Assembly (NCBI RefSeq): GCF_043226085.1
Contig: NZ_CP171225.1
Span: 1,178,001 to 1,242,000, forward strand
Origin: Amaricoccus sp003258405
Lineage (GTDB): Bacteria > Pseudomonadota > Alphaproteobacteria > Rhodobacterales > Rhodobacteraceae
Length of the DNA: 64,000 bases
Direction: 5' to 3'
Below the pieces are notes generated by a model, which saw only the letters and a program-made list of their open reading frames with translations, had not been told where the DNA came from and ran no database searches. A program made the translations under genes and the position numbers. The stretch's first letter is position 1. The number at the start of each line of letters is the position of its first letter. Positions 27,501-34,643 of the stretch are shown in pieces.

Positions 27501-27989
27501 GGAGGCCTTGAGCATGAAGGGATAGCCGACCTCGTCCGCCATGCGGCGCACCTCGGCCATGTCGTTGGGCAGCACTTCCGTCGCCGGCACCACCGGCACA
27601 CCCGCCTTGATCGCCACGCGCCGCGCGCTCGCCTTGTCGCCGAGCATCCGCATCGTGTCGGCCTTGGGCCCGATGAAGGTGATCCCCGCCTCGGTGCAGG
27701 CATCCACCAGGTCCGGGTTCTCGCTCAGGAGCCCGTAGCCCGGATGGATCGCGTCCGCGCCCGACATCTTCGCCACGCGGATGATCTCGGGGATCGAGAG
27801 ATAGGCGGCAACCGGCCCCATCCCCTCGCCGATCCGGTAGGCTTCGTCAGCCTTGAACCGGTGGAGACACAGCTTGTCCTCTTCTGCAAAGACCGCGACA
27901 GTCTTCTTGCCCATCTCGTTTGCCGCCCGCATGACACGAATGGCAATCTCCCCGCGGTTTGCGATGAGGATCTTCTTGAATTCTTGCAT
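24540..27989 (-). CDS. pyc: pyruvate carboxylase
   Basis: This biotin enzyme carboxylates pyruvate to oxaloacetate and refills the TCA cycle. The ATG at 27989 gives 1149 residues, the standard full length. The N-terminal biotin carboxylase (FKKILIANRGEIAIRVMRA, then the ATP-grasp glycine loop KASWGGGGRGMRP) spans about 1-460. The carboxyltransferase TIM barrel runs from about 540 (TTMRDGHQSLLATRMRSFD, with the CWGGATFDVAYRFL segment). The biotinyl domain at the C-terminus holds the biotinylated lysine in IEAMKMETGL. It is a single-gene unit with its own terminator. The upstream gap (27990-28081) is AT-rich. Confidence 0.98.
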   Translation of the reverse strand: MQEFKKILIANRGEIAIRVMRAANEMGKKTVAVFAEEDKLCLHRFKADEAYRIGEGMGPVAAYLSIPEIIRVAKMSGADAIHPGYGLLSENPDLVDACTEAGITFIGPKADTMRMLGDKASARRVAIKAGVPVVPATEVLPNDMAEVRRMADEVGYPFMLKASWGGGGRGMRPIMGPDELEEKVKEGRREAQAAFGNGEGYLEKLILNARHVEVQILGDKFGQLYHLWERDCSVQRRNQKVVERAPAPYLSQEQREYVCALALKICQAANYECAGTVEFLMDRDSGNFYFIEVNPRVQVEHTVTEEITGIDIVRAQIMLAEGATIAEATGAPSQADVTFSGHALQCRITTEDPQNNFIPDYGRITAYRGATGMGIRLDGGTAYSGAVITRYYDSLLEKVTAWAPTPEAAIARMDRALREFRIRGVSTNIAFVENLLKHPTFLDNTYTTKFIDTTPELFHFSARRDRATKILTYVADITVNGHPETAGRAKPPAAPRLPRPPVVGLDAVPDGTRQLLERDGAKAVADWMLEQKRVLITDTTMRDGHQSLLATRMRSFDMIKAAPAYATKLPQLFSVECWGGATFDVAYRFLQECPWQRLRDLRKAMPNLMTQMLLRASNGVGYTNYPDNVVEAFVGQAASSGVDVFRVFDSLNWVENMRVAMDAVIASGKICEGTICYTGDLFDPDRAKYDLKYYVAMGKELRDAGAHVLGLKDMAGLLKPAAARVLVKTLKEEIGLPVHLHTHDTSGIAGATLLAAAEAGVDAVDAAMDSFSGNTSQPTLGSIVEALRFTERDTGLDIAAIREISDYFEAVRGQYAAFEAGLQAPASEVYLHEMPGGQFTNLKAQARSMGLEERWHEVAEMYAEVNQMFGDIVKVTPSSKVVGDMALMMVAQGLTRAQVEDPAVDVAFPDSVVDMMRGNLGQPPGGWPKALQAKILKGETPLTVRPGAVMKPADLDALKAKLREEAGDVEIDNEDFCGYLMYPKVFTDYLHRHQDYGPVRTLPTPVFFYGMEPGQQISAEIDPGKTLEVRLSAVGETNEEGDVRVFFELNGQPRTIRVPNRKAQAAAPKRPKADVGNPGHVAAPMPGVVASIAVEPGQAVKPGDLILAIEAMKMETGLYADRKGVVKAVHVTPGAQVEAKDLLVELADG

Positions 27990-28081
27990 GGGCCCCAGTT
28001 CCCTCTCACCTGCGCATCGCGTTTTCCTAGACCACCGCAGTGCAACACACAAAGAAAATTTGTCTCATTTCATATTCCGCT

Positions 28082-28603
28082 TTACGCGGAACTCCGCGTC
28101 GCGCCGCCGACCGGCCCGGCCATCAGGTCCTCGACAAACAGGCTGAGAAGCTGGGCGCGCCCGCTCACGCCGGCCTTGCGGTAGACCGCCGCCGACTGCG
28201 CCTTGACCGTGCCCTCGCGGGTGTTTCGCAGTGCCGCGATCTCGGCGATCGAGAGCCCCTTGATGGCGAGGAGCGCGACATCGCGCTCGGCCGGCGTCAG
28301 CGCCCAGCGCGTGAAATGCTCGTCGAGCAGATCGAGAAAGGCGCCCCGCGCCGCCATGAGGCTGTGCTCGAGCCGCTCGGCCTCGCTCAGGAAGCGCCGG
28401 ATCTCGCGCAGCCCGAGCCAGGTGCCGCCCAGCAGGGCCAGCACCACGAGAAGTTCGATCAGCGGATGCATCGGCTCGGTCGAGAGCTCGGGCAGCTCGA
28501 ACGCCACATCGATGGCGAAATAGAGCGTACAGAACGCCTGTATCGCCGTCACCGCCACAAGGCCGCGATGACGGAGCAGGAAGTCAGGGGCGATGCGCGG
28601 CAT
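28082..28603 (-). CDS. membrane-associated LuxR-type helix-turn-helix regulator
   Basis: This 173-residue protein has two N-terminal membrane helices (about 14-33 and 46-63), a short coiled linker and a C-terminal LuxR/FixJ-type DNA-binding domain at about 100-165. The domain shows LTPAERDVALLAIKGLSIAEIAALRNTREGTVKAQ, split around the recognition helix. A LuxR domain behind membrane helices suggests a one-component regulator at the membrane. A perfect six-bp inverted repeat TTCCGC-N5-GCGGAA at 28075-28091 overlaps its stop codon and may help terminate transcription. It lies 22 bases after the cytochrome b gene on the same strand and is likely in its operon. Confidence 0.88.
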   Translation of the reverse strand: MPRIAPDFLLRHRGLVAVTAIQAFCTLYFAIDVAFELPELSTEPMHPLIELLVVLALLGGTWLGLREIRRFLSEAERLEHSLMAARGAFLDLLDEHFTRWALTPAERDVALLAIKGLSIAEIAALRNTREGTVKAQSAAVYRKAGVSGRAQLLSLFVEDLMAGPVGGATRSSA

Positions 28604-28625
28604 CTGGTCTCCCGCCGGGCGGGAG

Positions 28626-29174
28626 TCAGCTGCGCTTCACGCCCGTGATCATTGCCTTCACGAGATTTTCCCCGTGGCGCAGGCTTTCCAAGACTACGCC
28701 GGCAATGTGGAGGCAGACAAGCCCGAGGGTCAGGTTCGCCGCGGCCTCGTGAACCTCCTCGACCCAGTCGACGCCCCAGAAGGCATCCGTGGTCTGGAGC
28801 CAGCCGGTGAGGGTCACCGTCGCGAGCATCACCATGAGGGCCACGACCATCGCGCCGCCCGCCGGATTGTGCCCGAGATAGCGCCCTTCGCGGCCGCGAA
28901 GGGCTGCGCCGATATAGCCGAAGAAGGTCGAGGGCTTCGGCACGAAATCGCCGAACCGGGCATGGCGGGTGCCGATGAAGCCCCAGATCACCCGAATCGC
29001 GAGCGCGCCGGCGACGGTGTAGCCCAGCGCCTCGTGCAGATCGCGCGGCTTCTCGAAGAGGAAGGCGCCGGTGAAACAGAGCACCGTCACCCAGTGGAAG
29101 AGCCGGACGAGCGGGTCCCAGACCCGCACGCCCTGCGCCCCGTCCACGTCGACGGGGCCCGTTGCCTCAGTCAT
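28626..29174 (-). CDS. cytochrome b561-type membrane protein
   Basis: This 182-residue protein has four predicted membrane helices and histidines that can hold two b hemes, as in the Ni/Fe-hydrogenase/cytochrome b561 family. Examples are VRLFHWVTVLCFTGAF near residue 25, the GYTVAGALAIRVIWGFIGTRHARF segment, and CLHIAGVVLESLRHGENLVKAMITG at the C-terminus. It probably carries electrons from quinol to a periplasmic acceptor. The start overlaps the stop of the PepSY gene by eight bases, so the two are translationally coupled. Confidence 0.93.
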   Translation of the reverse strand: MTEATGPVDVDGAQGVRVWDPLVRLFHWVTVLCFTGAFLFEKPRDLHEALGYTVAGALAIRVIWGFIGTRHARFGDFVPKPSTFFGYIGAALRGREGRYLGHNPAGGAMVVALMVMLATVTLTGWLQTTDAFWGVDWVEEVHEAAANLTLGLVCLHIAGVVLESLRHGENLVKAMITGVKRS

Positions 29175-29424
29175 CCTCGCGCTCGAGAACTTCCCCGGTG
29201 TTGGGGTCGTAGTAGATCTCGACCTTCTTGTCGCCTTCGGTGCCGTAGATCTCGTAGCAGTTGTCGCTCACCTTCATCTGGCGGATGACCCCGCCGGCTT
29301 CCTCGAAGGGCTTGGCGATCTGCCACATCTGCATGTGGCCCTCGTCGAGCGTGCACTTCGGCCCCGCGAAGGCCGGCGCTGCGGCGAGGGCGAGGGGAAG
29401 GGCGAGAAAGGCAAAGGATTTCAT
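29167..29424 (-). CDS. small periplasmic PepSY-domain protein
   Basis: This 85-residue protein has a clear Sec signal peptide (MKSFAFLALPLALAAAPAFA, residues 1-20). The mature part resembles a PepSY domain: KPFEEAGGVIRQMKVSDNCYEI followed by DKKVEIYYDPNTGEVLER. PepSY proteins are often paired with b-type cytochromes, as here with the downstream cytochrome b561. It is the first gene of a three-gene unit with the cytochrome and the LuxR-type regulator. Confidence 0.88.
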   Translation of the reverse strand: MKSFAFLALPLALAAAPAFAGPKCTLDEGHMQMWQIAKPFEEAGGVIRQMKVSDNCYEIYGTEGDKKVEIYYDPNTGEVLEREDD

Positions 29425-29444
29425 GTCGTGCTGACTCCGTATGT

Positions 29445-29642
29445 TTTGCCCGGGGCAAACGGCCCGGAACGTGTCGCCGGCCTAGCCCGCCGCATGCCGG
29501 CCCATCCATTGCCCGGAGGCTTATGCAGGCCCGCATAAACCAGGGTTTACGGCAGGATTCCGCGCGATCAGGCGAACTTACCCAAAAGTCTTAACGAATC
29601 CCTTCCCGCCGCCCCGGCCGGCAAGCCGCCTGCCGGGGCGGC
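29445..29642. promoter_or_regulatory. palindromes and GC-rich hairpin in the PepSY/antiporter intergenic region
   Basis: Three symmetric elements lie in this 418-base divergent gap. TTTGCCC-G-GGGCAAA at 29445-29459 is 21 bases ahead of the PepSY start. TAAACC-AG-GGTTTA is at 29536-29549. A perfect 11-bp stem with a 13-base loop (GCCGCCCCGGC and its complement) is at 29608-29642. The first two look like operator-type dyads for the PepSY/cytochrome unit. The hairpin may shield one promoter from the other or lie in the antiporter leader. No binding protein can be named. Confidence 0.5.
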
Positions 29643-29747
29643 TTCCGCCCGTCCGCAAGTAATCCTAAACTGTTTTGCGCCAGAGCGGTCGGGACCGTCG
29701 CGGGCCATCCGGATCCGGCCCGGAACGAAACCGCAAGGGAAGACGCC

Positions 29748-29846
29748 ATGTCCGGAACGACCGCCGCCGCGCTGCCGCAGGGCCGCGCGCCCTCCAGGCC
29801 CATCTCCGCCCGCCTCCGGGCCGCACCGGGGAGGGCCGCGCGATGA
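29748..29846 (+). CDS. possible 32-residue leader peptide ahead of the Ca2+/H+ antiporter gene
   Basis: A short frame starts at the ATG at 29748 with AAGGGA about 8 bases ahead. Its TGA overlaps the antiporter ATG at 29843 (ATGA). The peptide, MSGTTAAALPQGRAPSRPIS and 12 more residues, is rich in Arg, Ala and Pro and has no recognisable domain. The ribosome-binding site and the stop/start overlap suggest a translated leader that couples to the antiporter. Conservation is unknown, so this stays a low-confidence call. Confidence 0.4.
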   Translation: MSGTTAAALPQGRAPSRPISARLRAAPGRAAR

Positions 29847-30967
29847 CCCCCCGCGACAGCGCCCCGGGCCGCCTCGCGATCGTGCGGCGCGAGTGGTTCC
29901 TCGCCGTCGGCATCGCCACCTCCGTCATCTTCGAGATCTGGCCCGAGGCGCTCTTCCGCGGCATCGCGAATCCGCTCTGGCTCACCGTCCTGCTCGTCTG
30001 GCTCTTCGCCGTCGTGCTCGGCTGCGCGCTCGGCGTCGTCCGCCATGCCGAATGCCTCTCCGAACGGCTGGGCGAGCCCTTCGGCACCCTCGTCCTCACC
30101 CTCTCGATCACCGCGATCGAGGTCATGAGCATCTCCGCGGTGATGCTCCACAGCGACAACAACCCGACGCTGGTGCGCGACACGCTGTTCTCCGTGGTGA
30201 TGATCGTGCTCGGCGGCATGGTCGGCACCTCCCTGCTCCTCGGCGCGATCCGCCACCGCGAGCAGACCTTCAACCTCCAGGGCGCCAACGCCTATCTCGG
30301 CGTGATCGTGCCGCTCGCGATCTTCAGCCTCGTGCTGCCGAACGTCACCACAAGCACCGCGGGCCCGACGCTCTCGCTCACCCAGCAGATCATGGTGGGC
30401 GGCATGGCCGCGGCCTGTTTCGCGACCTTCCTGCTGATCCAGACCAGCCGCCACCGCGCCTATTTCGCCCAGCCCGAGAGCGAGGACCTGCTCTCCGAGG
30501 TCGAGGGCCACAAGCCGCCGCTGCTCCCGCACCTGCTCCTCCTGCTCGCCTTCATGTCGCCGGTGGTCTTTCTCGTCGAGCAGCTCGCCCGCCCGATCGA
30601 CTACATCATCGAGACCCTCAACGGCCCGCAGATCGTCGGCGGCATCGTCATGGCCGTGCTCGTCGCCACCCCGGAGGCGATCGGCGGCGTGAAGGCCGCG
30701 CTGCGCAACCGGCTCCAGCAATCGGTCAACATCTTCCTCGGCTCGGTGCTGGCGACCATCGGCCTCACCGTGCCGGTGATGCTGATCTTCTCCGCCGTCG
30801 CCGGGCTCGAGCTCACCCTCGGCCTCTCCGCCGAGGACATGGTGCTGCTCGGCACCATGCTCGCGGTCTGCGTCATCACCTTCTCGAGCGGGCGCACGCA
30901 CCTGCTGCAGGGGGTCGTGCACATCCTGATCTTCCTCGCCTTCCTCGTGCTGGCCTTCGAGGGCTGA
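29843..30967 (+). CDS. calcium:proton antiporter family protein (CaCA superfamily)
   Basis: This 374-residue membrane protein has about eleven helices in two related halves. Each half carries the acidic alpha-repeat motif of cation/proton antiporters: LTLSITAIEVMSISAVML in the first half and VLVATPEAIGGVKAALRNRLQQSVNIFLGS in the second. The length and motifs match the ChaA/CAX-like calcium:proton antiporters. It is transcribed divergently from the PepSY gene, and the next gene on the same strand is almost 200 bases away. The exchanged ion (Ca2+, Na+ or K+) is inferred from the family. Confidence 0.9.
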   Translation: MTPRDSAPGRLAIVRREWFLAVGIATSVIFEIWPEALFRGIANPLWLTVLLVWLFAVVLGCALGVVRHAECLSERLGEPFGTLVLTLSITAIEVMSISAVMLHSDNNPTLVRDTLFSVVMIVLGGMVGTSLLLGAIRHREQTFNLQGANAYLGVIVPLAIFSLVLPNVTTSTAGPTLSLTQQIMVGGMAAACFATFLLIQTSRHRAYFAQPESEDLLSEVEGHKPPLLPHLLLLLAFMSPVVFLVEQLARPIDYIIETLNGPQIVGGIVMAVLVATPEAIGGVKAALRNRLQQSVNIFLGSVLATIGLTVPVMLIFSAVAGLELTLGLSAEDMVLLGTMLAVCVITFSSGRTHLLQGVVHILIFLAFLVLAFEG

Positions 30968-31163
30968 GCCGCCACGCGCCCCCCGCGACGCCCCCGTCGC
31001 CCCTCCCCCGGCCCGGGATCCGCACGAAACGCGCCGGCGCGCAGAATGCCCGCACAAAGTGGCGCGTAAAGGTAAGCCGTCGCTTTCTGGCTGGTCTATG
31101 CAGCGCTATAAGCCCCGACGCGCCTGACAGGGTTGGGGGCCCAAGCCAAAGGACTGATGTCAC

Positions 31164-31952
31164 ATGCTGAAAACCACCTGGCACCGCAAAAGCCTGACAG
31201 CCCTCGCCGGCACGCTTGCGCTGGGCGTGATGGCCGGGCCCGGCGCGGCGGACGAGACGGATGCGCGCAACATCCTCGCCGCGATGTCCGACTACATGAC
31301 CGCCCAGCAGAGCTTCGCCTTCGACTTCGACTCGATCCTCGAGGTCGTGACCACCGAGGACCAGAAGATCGGCCTCGCGAGCTCCGGCACCGTCGCCGTC
31401 GCCCGCCCGGACAAGCTGCACGCCACCCGCAAGGGCGGGTTCGCCGACATCGAACTGGGCTATGACGGCCAGACCGTGACCCTCATCGGCCACAATGCCG
31501 GCGTCTACACCGAGATCCCGGCCGAGGGCGCGATCGAGGCGATGATCGAGACCCTGCGCAGCGACCAGGGCGTGGTGCTCCCCGCCGCCGACCTGCTGGA
31601 AACCGACCCCGCCGCGATCCTCCTCGAAGGCGTAACGGACGTGAAGGATCTGGGCTCCGGGGTGATCGGCGGGCAGGAATGCGATCACATCGCGCTCCGC
31701 AGCGACGAGCTCGACATCCAGCTCTGGATCGCCCAGGGCGACGCGCCCCATCCCTGCCGCTACAGCATCGCCGCCCGCACCGTCGCGCAGCAGCCGGAAT
31801 ACACCGTCGTCGTCCGCAACTGGACCGACAGCGCCACGGATGCAGCCCTCGCGGTGACCATTCCCGACGGGGCCGAAAAGGTCGATGCCGGCGCCCTGAC
31901 CCGCCTCACCCAGGAACTGCCCGAAGCCTTCAACACAGGAGCGGCACAATGA
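31164..31952 (+). CDS. DUF2092 domain periplasmic protein
   Basis: This 262-residue protein has an N-terminal signal peptide (TALAGTLALGVMAGPGAADE, cleavage near residue 30). The mature part resembles DUF2092, a LolA/LppX-like half-barrel fold thought to bind lipids or hydrophobic ligands. Visible pieces are LAAMSDYMTAQQSFAFDFDS and VARPDKLHATRKGGFADIEL. The stop overlaps the start of a small secreted protein (ATGA), with which it forms a two-gene unit closed by a strong terminator. The physiological role is unknown. Confidence 0.85.
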   Translation: MLKTTWHRKSLTALAGTLALGVMAGPGAADETDARNILAAMSDYMTAQQSFAFDFDSILEVVTTEDQKIGLASSGTVAVARPDKLHATRKGGFADIELGYDGQTVTLIGHNAGVYTEIPAEGAIEAMIETLRSDQGVVLPAADLLETDPAAILLEGVTDVKDLGSGVIGGQECDHIALRSDELDIQLWIAQGDAPHPCRYSIAARTVAQQPEYTVVVRNWTDSATDAALAVTIPDGAEKVDAGALTRLTQELPEAFNTGAAQ

Positions 31953-32161
31953 CCCTCGGAAAACAGATCGCGGCCTGCGCGCTCGCGCTCGCCCTTGGCC
32001 TCGGTGCCCTTGAAGTCGGCGACCAGCTCGGCGTGCCCGGCGTCCACAGCTTCTCGGGCGAGGCCTTCGCCATCGTCGGCCGGCCCCTGACCCCGATCAG
32101 CATCGCCGGCGTGGGCCGCCGCACCGTGCGGCGCTGCGCGGTCGGCGTCTACGTCTGCTGA
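31949..32161 (+). CDS. small secreted protein coupled to the DUF2092 gene (unknown)
   Basis: This 70-residue protein starts with a signal-like hydrophobic segment (QIAACALALALGLGALEVG). It then has a proline-containing middle and ends in an Arg/Cys pattern, VGRRTVRRCAVGVYVC. The ATG overlaps the DUF2092 stop, and AGGAG lies ahead. I do not recognise a named domain. The tight coupling suggests that the two proteins act together in the periplasm. The two C-terminal cysteines could form a disulfide. Confidence 0.72.
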   Translation: MTLGKQIAACALALALGLGALEVGDQLGVPGVHSFSGEAFAIVGRPLTPISIAGVGRRTVRRCAVGVYVC

Positions 32162-32224
32162 ATTCTTCCCCCGGTTTCGGACGGCGCGCGGTTCACCTCG
32201 CCTCACCCCGCCGCTCTCCGGAAA

Positions 32225-32252
32225 GCGTGCCTGCCCGCCCCGGCAGGCACGC
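32225..32252 (+). terminator. hairpin terminator after the DUF2092 operon
   Basis: A perfect 11-bp stem (GCGTGCCTGCC and its complement) with a six-base loop lies 64 bases after the stop of the small secreted protein. It is followed by ATCTCCCC rather than a long T-run, so termination may be partial or rho-assisted. The remaining intergenic sequence up to 32425 shows no further feature. Confidence 0.6.
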
Positions 32253-32425
32253 ATCTCCCCCCGCACCATAGGCCTGCACCCTCCGCCCCGCCCCGCGCGG
32301 CGGCGCGTCGTCGTGCTGGCAAATCATCGTTGAGAGACGTATATCATCTTCCGGCCCGGTCCGGCGGAGGCGCCATTCTGCCGGCTCGGGCGACTGTTGC
32401 GCGCAGCAAACCGGAAGGCCCCGCC

Positions 32426-33076
32426 ATGAAGGAATTCCAGCCCGACCCGCAGTTCGTCATCGAAAGCGAGACCGCCCTGCGGGAGCTCTTCGGCGCCCCG
32501 CATGATCTCGCGGTGCTGAAAAGCCGGGAAAGCCTTGGCGAACACGCGCGGGAGTTCATCGGCCGGTCGCCGTTTCTCTGCATCGGCACCCGGAACGCCG
32601 AGGGAAAGGCCGATGTCAGCCCGCGCGGCGACCCTCCCGGCTTCGTCCGGGTGCTCGACGACCGCACGCTGGCCATACCGGACCGGCCGGGCAACAACCG
32701 GCTCGACACGCTGGTCAACATTCTCGCCGATCCGGCCGTCGGGCTCCTCTTCATCGTGCCGGGGTTCGACGACACCCTCCGGGTGAACGGGCGGGCCATG
32801 CTCGTGAACGACCCCGATCTGCTCGCCGGGATGCGCGTCAACGACCGCACGCCGAAACTCGCGATCGTGGTCCGGGTCACCGAGGTCTTCATACACTGCG
32901 CCAAGGCCTTCCGGCGCTCGCATCTCTGGGATCCGTCCCGCTTCCAGAACCGCGCCGACATGCCCTCGCTCGTGAAGATCATCCTCGATGAAACCACCGG
33001 CGCGCCCGAGGATCGTGACGAGCTCCGCAAACTGGACGACGCCCTCGAAACCGACTACCGCCGCACGCTCTATTAG
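32426..33076 (+). CDS. pyridoxamine 5'-phosphate oxidase family protein (MSMEG_1061-like)
   Basis: This 216-residue flavin-type split-barrel protein shows FIGRSPFLCIGTRNAEGKADVSPRGDPPGFVRVLDDRTLAIPDRPGNNRLDT, split around residues 47-98, the pattern of the MSMEG_1061 FMN-dependent PPOX-like family. A later FRRSHLWDPSRF is also typical. Such proteins bind FMN or F420 and reduce unknown substrates. The ATG at 32426 is supported by GGAAGG ahead. It is convergent with the TetR gene at 33120 and has no operon partner. Confidence 0.87.
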   Translation: MKEFQPDPQFVIESETALRELFGAPHDLAVLKSRESLGEHAREFIGRSPFLCIGTRNAEGKADVSPRGDPPGFVRVLDDRTLAIPDRPGNNRLDTLVNILADPAVGLLFIVPGFDDTLRVNGRAMLVNDPDLLAGMRVNDRTPKLAIVVRVTEVFIHCAKAFRRSHLWDPSRFQNRADMPSLVKIILDETTGAPEDRDELRKLDDALETDYRRTLY

Positions 33077-33119
33077 CTGTCGTGGCCCGGCCGCGATACC
33101 AGCGGCCCGGAAACCAGCT

Positions 33120-33719
33120 TCATCGCGACTGTTCCCGTGTTTTCAGGAGCATGACGGCCTTGGAGACGAGAGACGCGGCAAAGGATGCGTCCAGCGGCAT
33201 ATGCCCCAGAAGCACCCGATAGAAGATCGGCGCATAGATCATGTCGAGGCACACCTCGATATGGTCCGGCGCCGGAATTTCCCGCATCTCGACAGCATCC
33301 TCGATCATGCGCCGACCGGCCTCTCGACCGGACAGGATGATCCGATTGCGGAAGGCCCTGGTCATCTCGCTCTCTTGATCCGCGGCGGCGAGCGCCAATG
33401 CGATCTGCCGCCCGCGCGTTGTCGCGAACGCCATGACGATCGCGCTGACCTGCTGCTCCAGACGCTCATGCAGGCTTCCGGTCAATTCGGAAGCGTTCTC
33501 GGGATGCCGCTCCATCAACGCAGCCATGGCCAGTTCGCTTGCGTTCGCCCAGTGCCGGTAGATCGTCGGCTTTCCGACGCCTGATCTCGCCGAGACCGCC
33601 TCGATCGTCAGCCGGCCAAAGCCATCGGTTTTCAGTATTTCCGCAGCAGCAGCCAGCGCCTTGCTTCTGGCGGCCTGGCTGGGCGGGCGACCCCGGGGTT
33701 TCTTTGCATCTTGACTCAT
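33120..33719 (-). CDS. TetR/AcrR family transcriptional regulator
   Basis: This 199-residue regulator has an N-terminal helix-turn-helix at about residues 18-65 (AAAEILKTDGFGRLTIEAVSARSGVGKPTIYRHWANASEL, split here), preceded by a basic KKPRGRPP tail. The C-terminal ligand-binding domain is of the TetR_C type. It is transcribed away from a VOC-family gene. A palindrome just ahead of its own start probably binds it, so it likely represses itself and the VOC gene. Confidence 0.93.
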   Translation of the reverse strand: MSQDAKKPRGRPPSQAARSKALAAAAEILKTDGFGRLTIEAVSARSGVGKPTIYRHWANASELAMAALMERHPENASELTGSLHERLEQQVSAIVMAFATTRGRQIALALAAADQESEMTRAFRNRIILSGREAGRRMIEDAVEMREIPAPDHIEVCLDMIYAPIFYRVLLGHMPLDASFAASLVSKAVMLLKTREQSR

Positions 33720-33723
33720 TTAT

Positions 33724-33736
33724 TTACGGTCCGTAA
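33724..33736. promoter_or_regulatory. palindromic operator between the TetR and VOC genes
   Basis: TTACGG-T-CCGTAA is a perfect six-bp dyad around one central base, five bases upstream of the TetR ATG and inside the 54-base divergent gap. A related TAACGTAATTA stretch follows at once. Its placement and symmetry fit a TetR-family dimer site covering both promoters. Binding is inferred. Confidence 0.65.
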
Positions 33737-33773
33737 CGTAATTATAATCTCAAGGCAAGCAAGGAATGTCCCG

Positions 33774-34214
33774 ATGCCTCAGTCCATCGCTCCGTATCTG
33801 GTTGCCAGGGGTGCCGAACAGGCGATCGCCTTTTACGTCAAGGCCTTCGCGGCAATCGAGGATTTCAGGATGACCGATCCCGGCGACGGGCGCATCGGTC
33901 ACGCCGAACTGCTGATCGGGGGCTCACGGATCATGCTGAGCGATGAGTATCCCGATTTCGGGGCCGTCAGCCCCGACACGCTCGGGGGCACGCCCGTGAC
34001 CCAGCACCTATCGACCGGAACGGTCGATGCCGATGTCGAAAGGGCCGTCGCTGCGGGCGCCCTGCTTTTGCGCGGGCCTGCGGATCAGTCCTTCGGCGAA
34101 CGCTCGGCCGTCCTGCTCGATCCCTTCGGTCATCGCTGGATGCTGTCCCAGACGATCGAAGTGGTGTCTCCCGAGGAGATGCAAAGACGCTGGAACGACG
34201 CGACGTCGGCATGA
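33774..34214 (+). CDS. VOC family protein (PhnB/glyoxalase-like)
   Basis: This 146-residue protein of the vicinal oxygen chelate superfamily is built from two beta-alpha-beta-beta-beta units. It has PYLVARGAEQAIAFYVKAF at the start and LLDPFGHRWMLSQTIE at the end, the pattern of PhnB-like members. The ATG at 33774 is chosen because it has AAGGA ahead and starts at the family's conserved first strand. It is divergent from the TetR gene and probably its target. The substrate is unknown; PhnB-like proteins are not necessarily enzymes. Confidence 0.88.
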   Translation: MPQSIAPYLVARGAEQAIAFYVKAFAAIEDFRMTDPGDGRIGHAELLIGGSRIMLSDEYPDFGAVSPDTLGGTPVTQHLSTGTVDADVERAVAAGALLLRGPADQSFGERSAVLLDPFGHRWMLSQTIEVVSPEEMQRRWNDATSA

Positions 34215-34365
34215 CCCCGCCCGTCAGGGCCGGGCTGGAAGCGGCAATGGCGACATGGAGATCCGGATACCGCGCCGCTGATCCGCAATGGCGGCGCAGC
34301 ACATGGCTTCACCGCCGGAAAACATCGGCACGCCCTCGGCCGGGGCCGCAGCGTGCAACGAGGCG

Positions 34366-34436
34366 ATTCATGATATGTTAACTACGAAAATTCAATGAAA
34401 TCAAAGGCGTTTTTTGATTTTCACGGTGAAAAGCCC
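34366..34436 (+). repeat. 71-bp AT-rich repeat, left copy (inverted copy at 43741-43811)
   Basis: This block matches the reverse complement of 43741-43811 at 68 of 71 positions, with a 44-base run without mismatch. It is far richer in A and T than its surroundings. Internal symmetry is seen in GTTAAC and in TTTCAC-G-GTGAAA at the inner end. Beyond the inner end both copies can fold a GTGAAA/TTTCAC hairpin although their loops differ. It lies 85 bases before tRNA-Arg. No gene occupies the 307-base gap from 34215 to 34521. Confidence 0.9.
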
Positions 34437-34521
34437 TCGTTTCACAGCCCGGGCGCCATCTCCGCCGGGCGTGCCGAAGCGATTGACCCTGCCAGCGTCC
34501 GAAGGCTACTAGGGGGCGCGT

Positions 34522-34597
34522 GGCCTCGTAGCTCAGGGGATAGAGCGACCGCCTCCTAAGCGGTAGGTCGATGGTTCGAATCCATCCGGGGTCACCA
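34522..34597 (+). tRNA. tRNA-Arg (anticodon CCT)
   Basis: A 76-base cloverleaf with encoded CCA reads AGG codons. The acceptor stem pairs GGCCTCG with CGGGGTC through two G-U pairs. The D arm has AGCTCAGGGGATAGAGC, the anticodon arm is ACCGC-CTCCTAA-GCGGT with CCT in the loop, and the T arm has GGTTCGAATCC. It lies just upstream of rnhB. Such tRNA genes are common integration sites, but no integrase or direct repeat is seen here. Confidence 0.96.
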
Positions 34598-34643
34598 TGA
34601 CAGCCGGTCCTTTCCGGCTCCAGCCGGACGACCGCCCCACCCC

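Noticed and set aside
34366..34400. A chromosome dimer-resolution (dif) site within the 71-bp repeat
   Set aside because: ATATGTTAACT resembles a XerD arm, but no matching XerC arm or central region precedes it, and two copies of dif near each other would be unusual.
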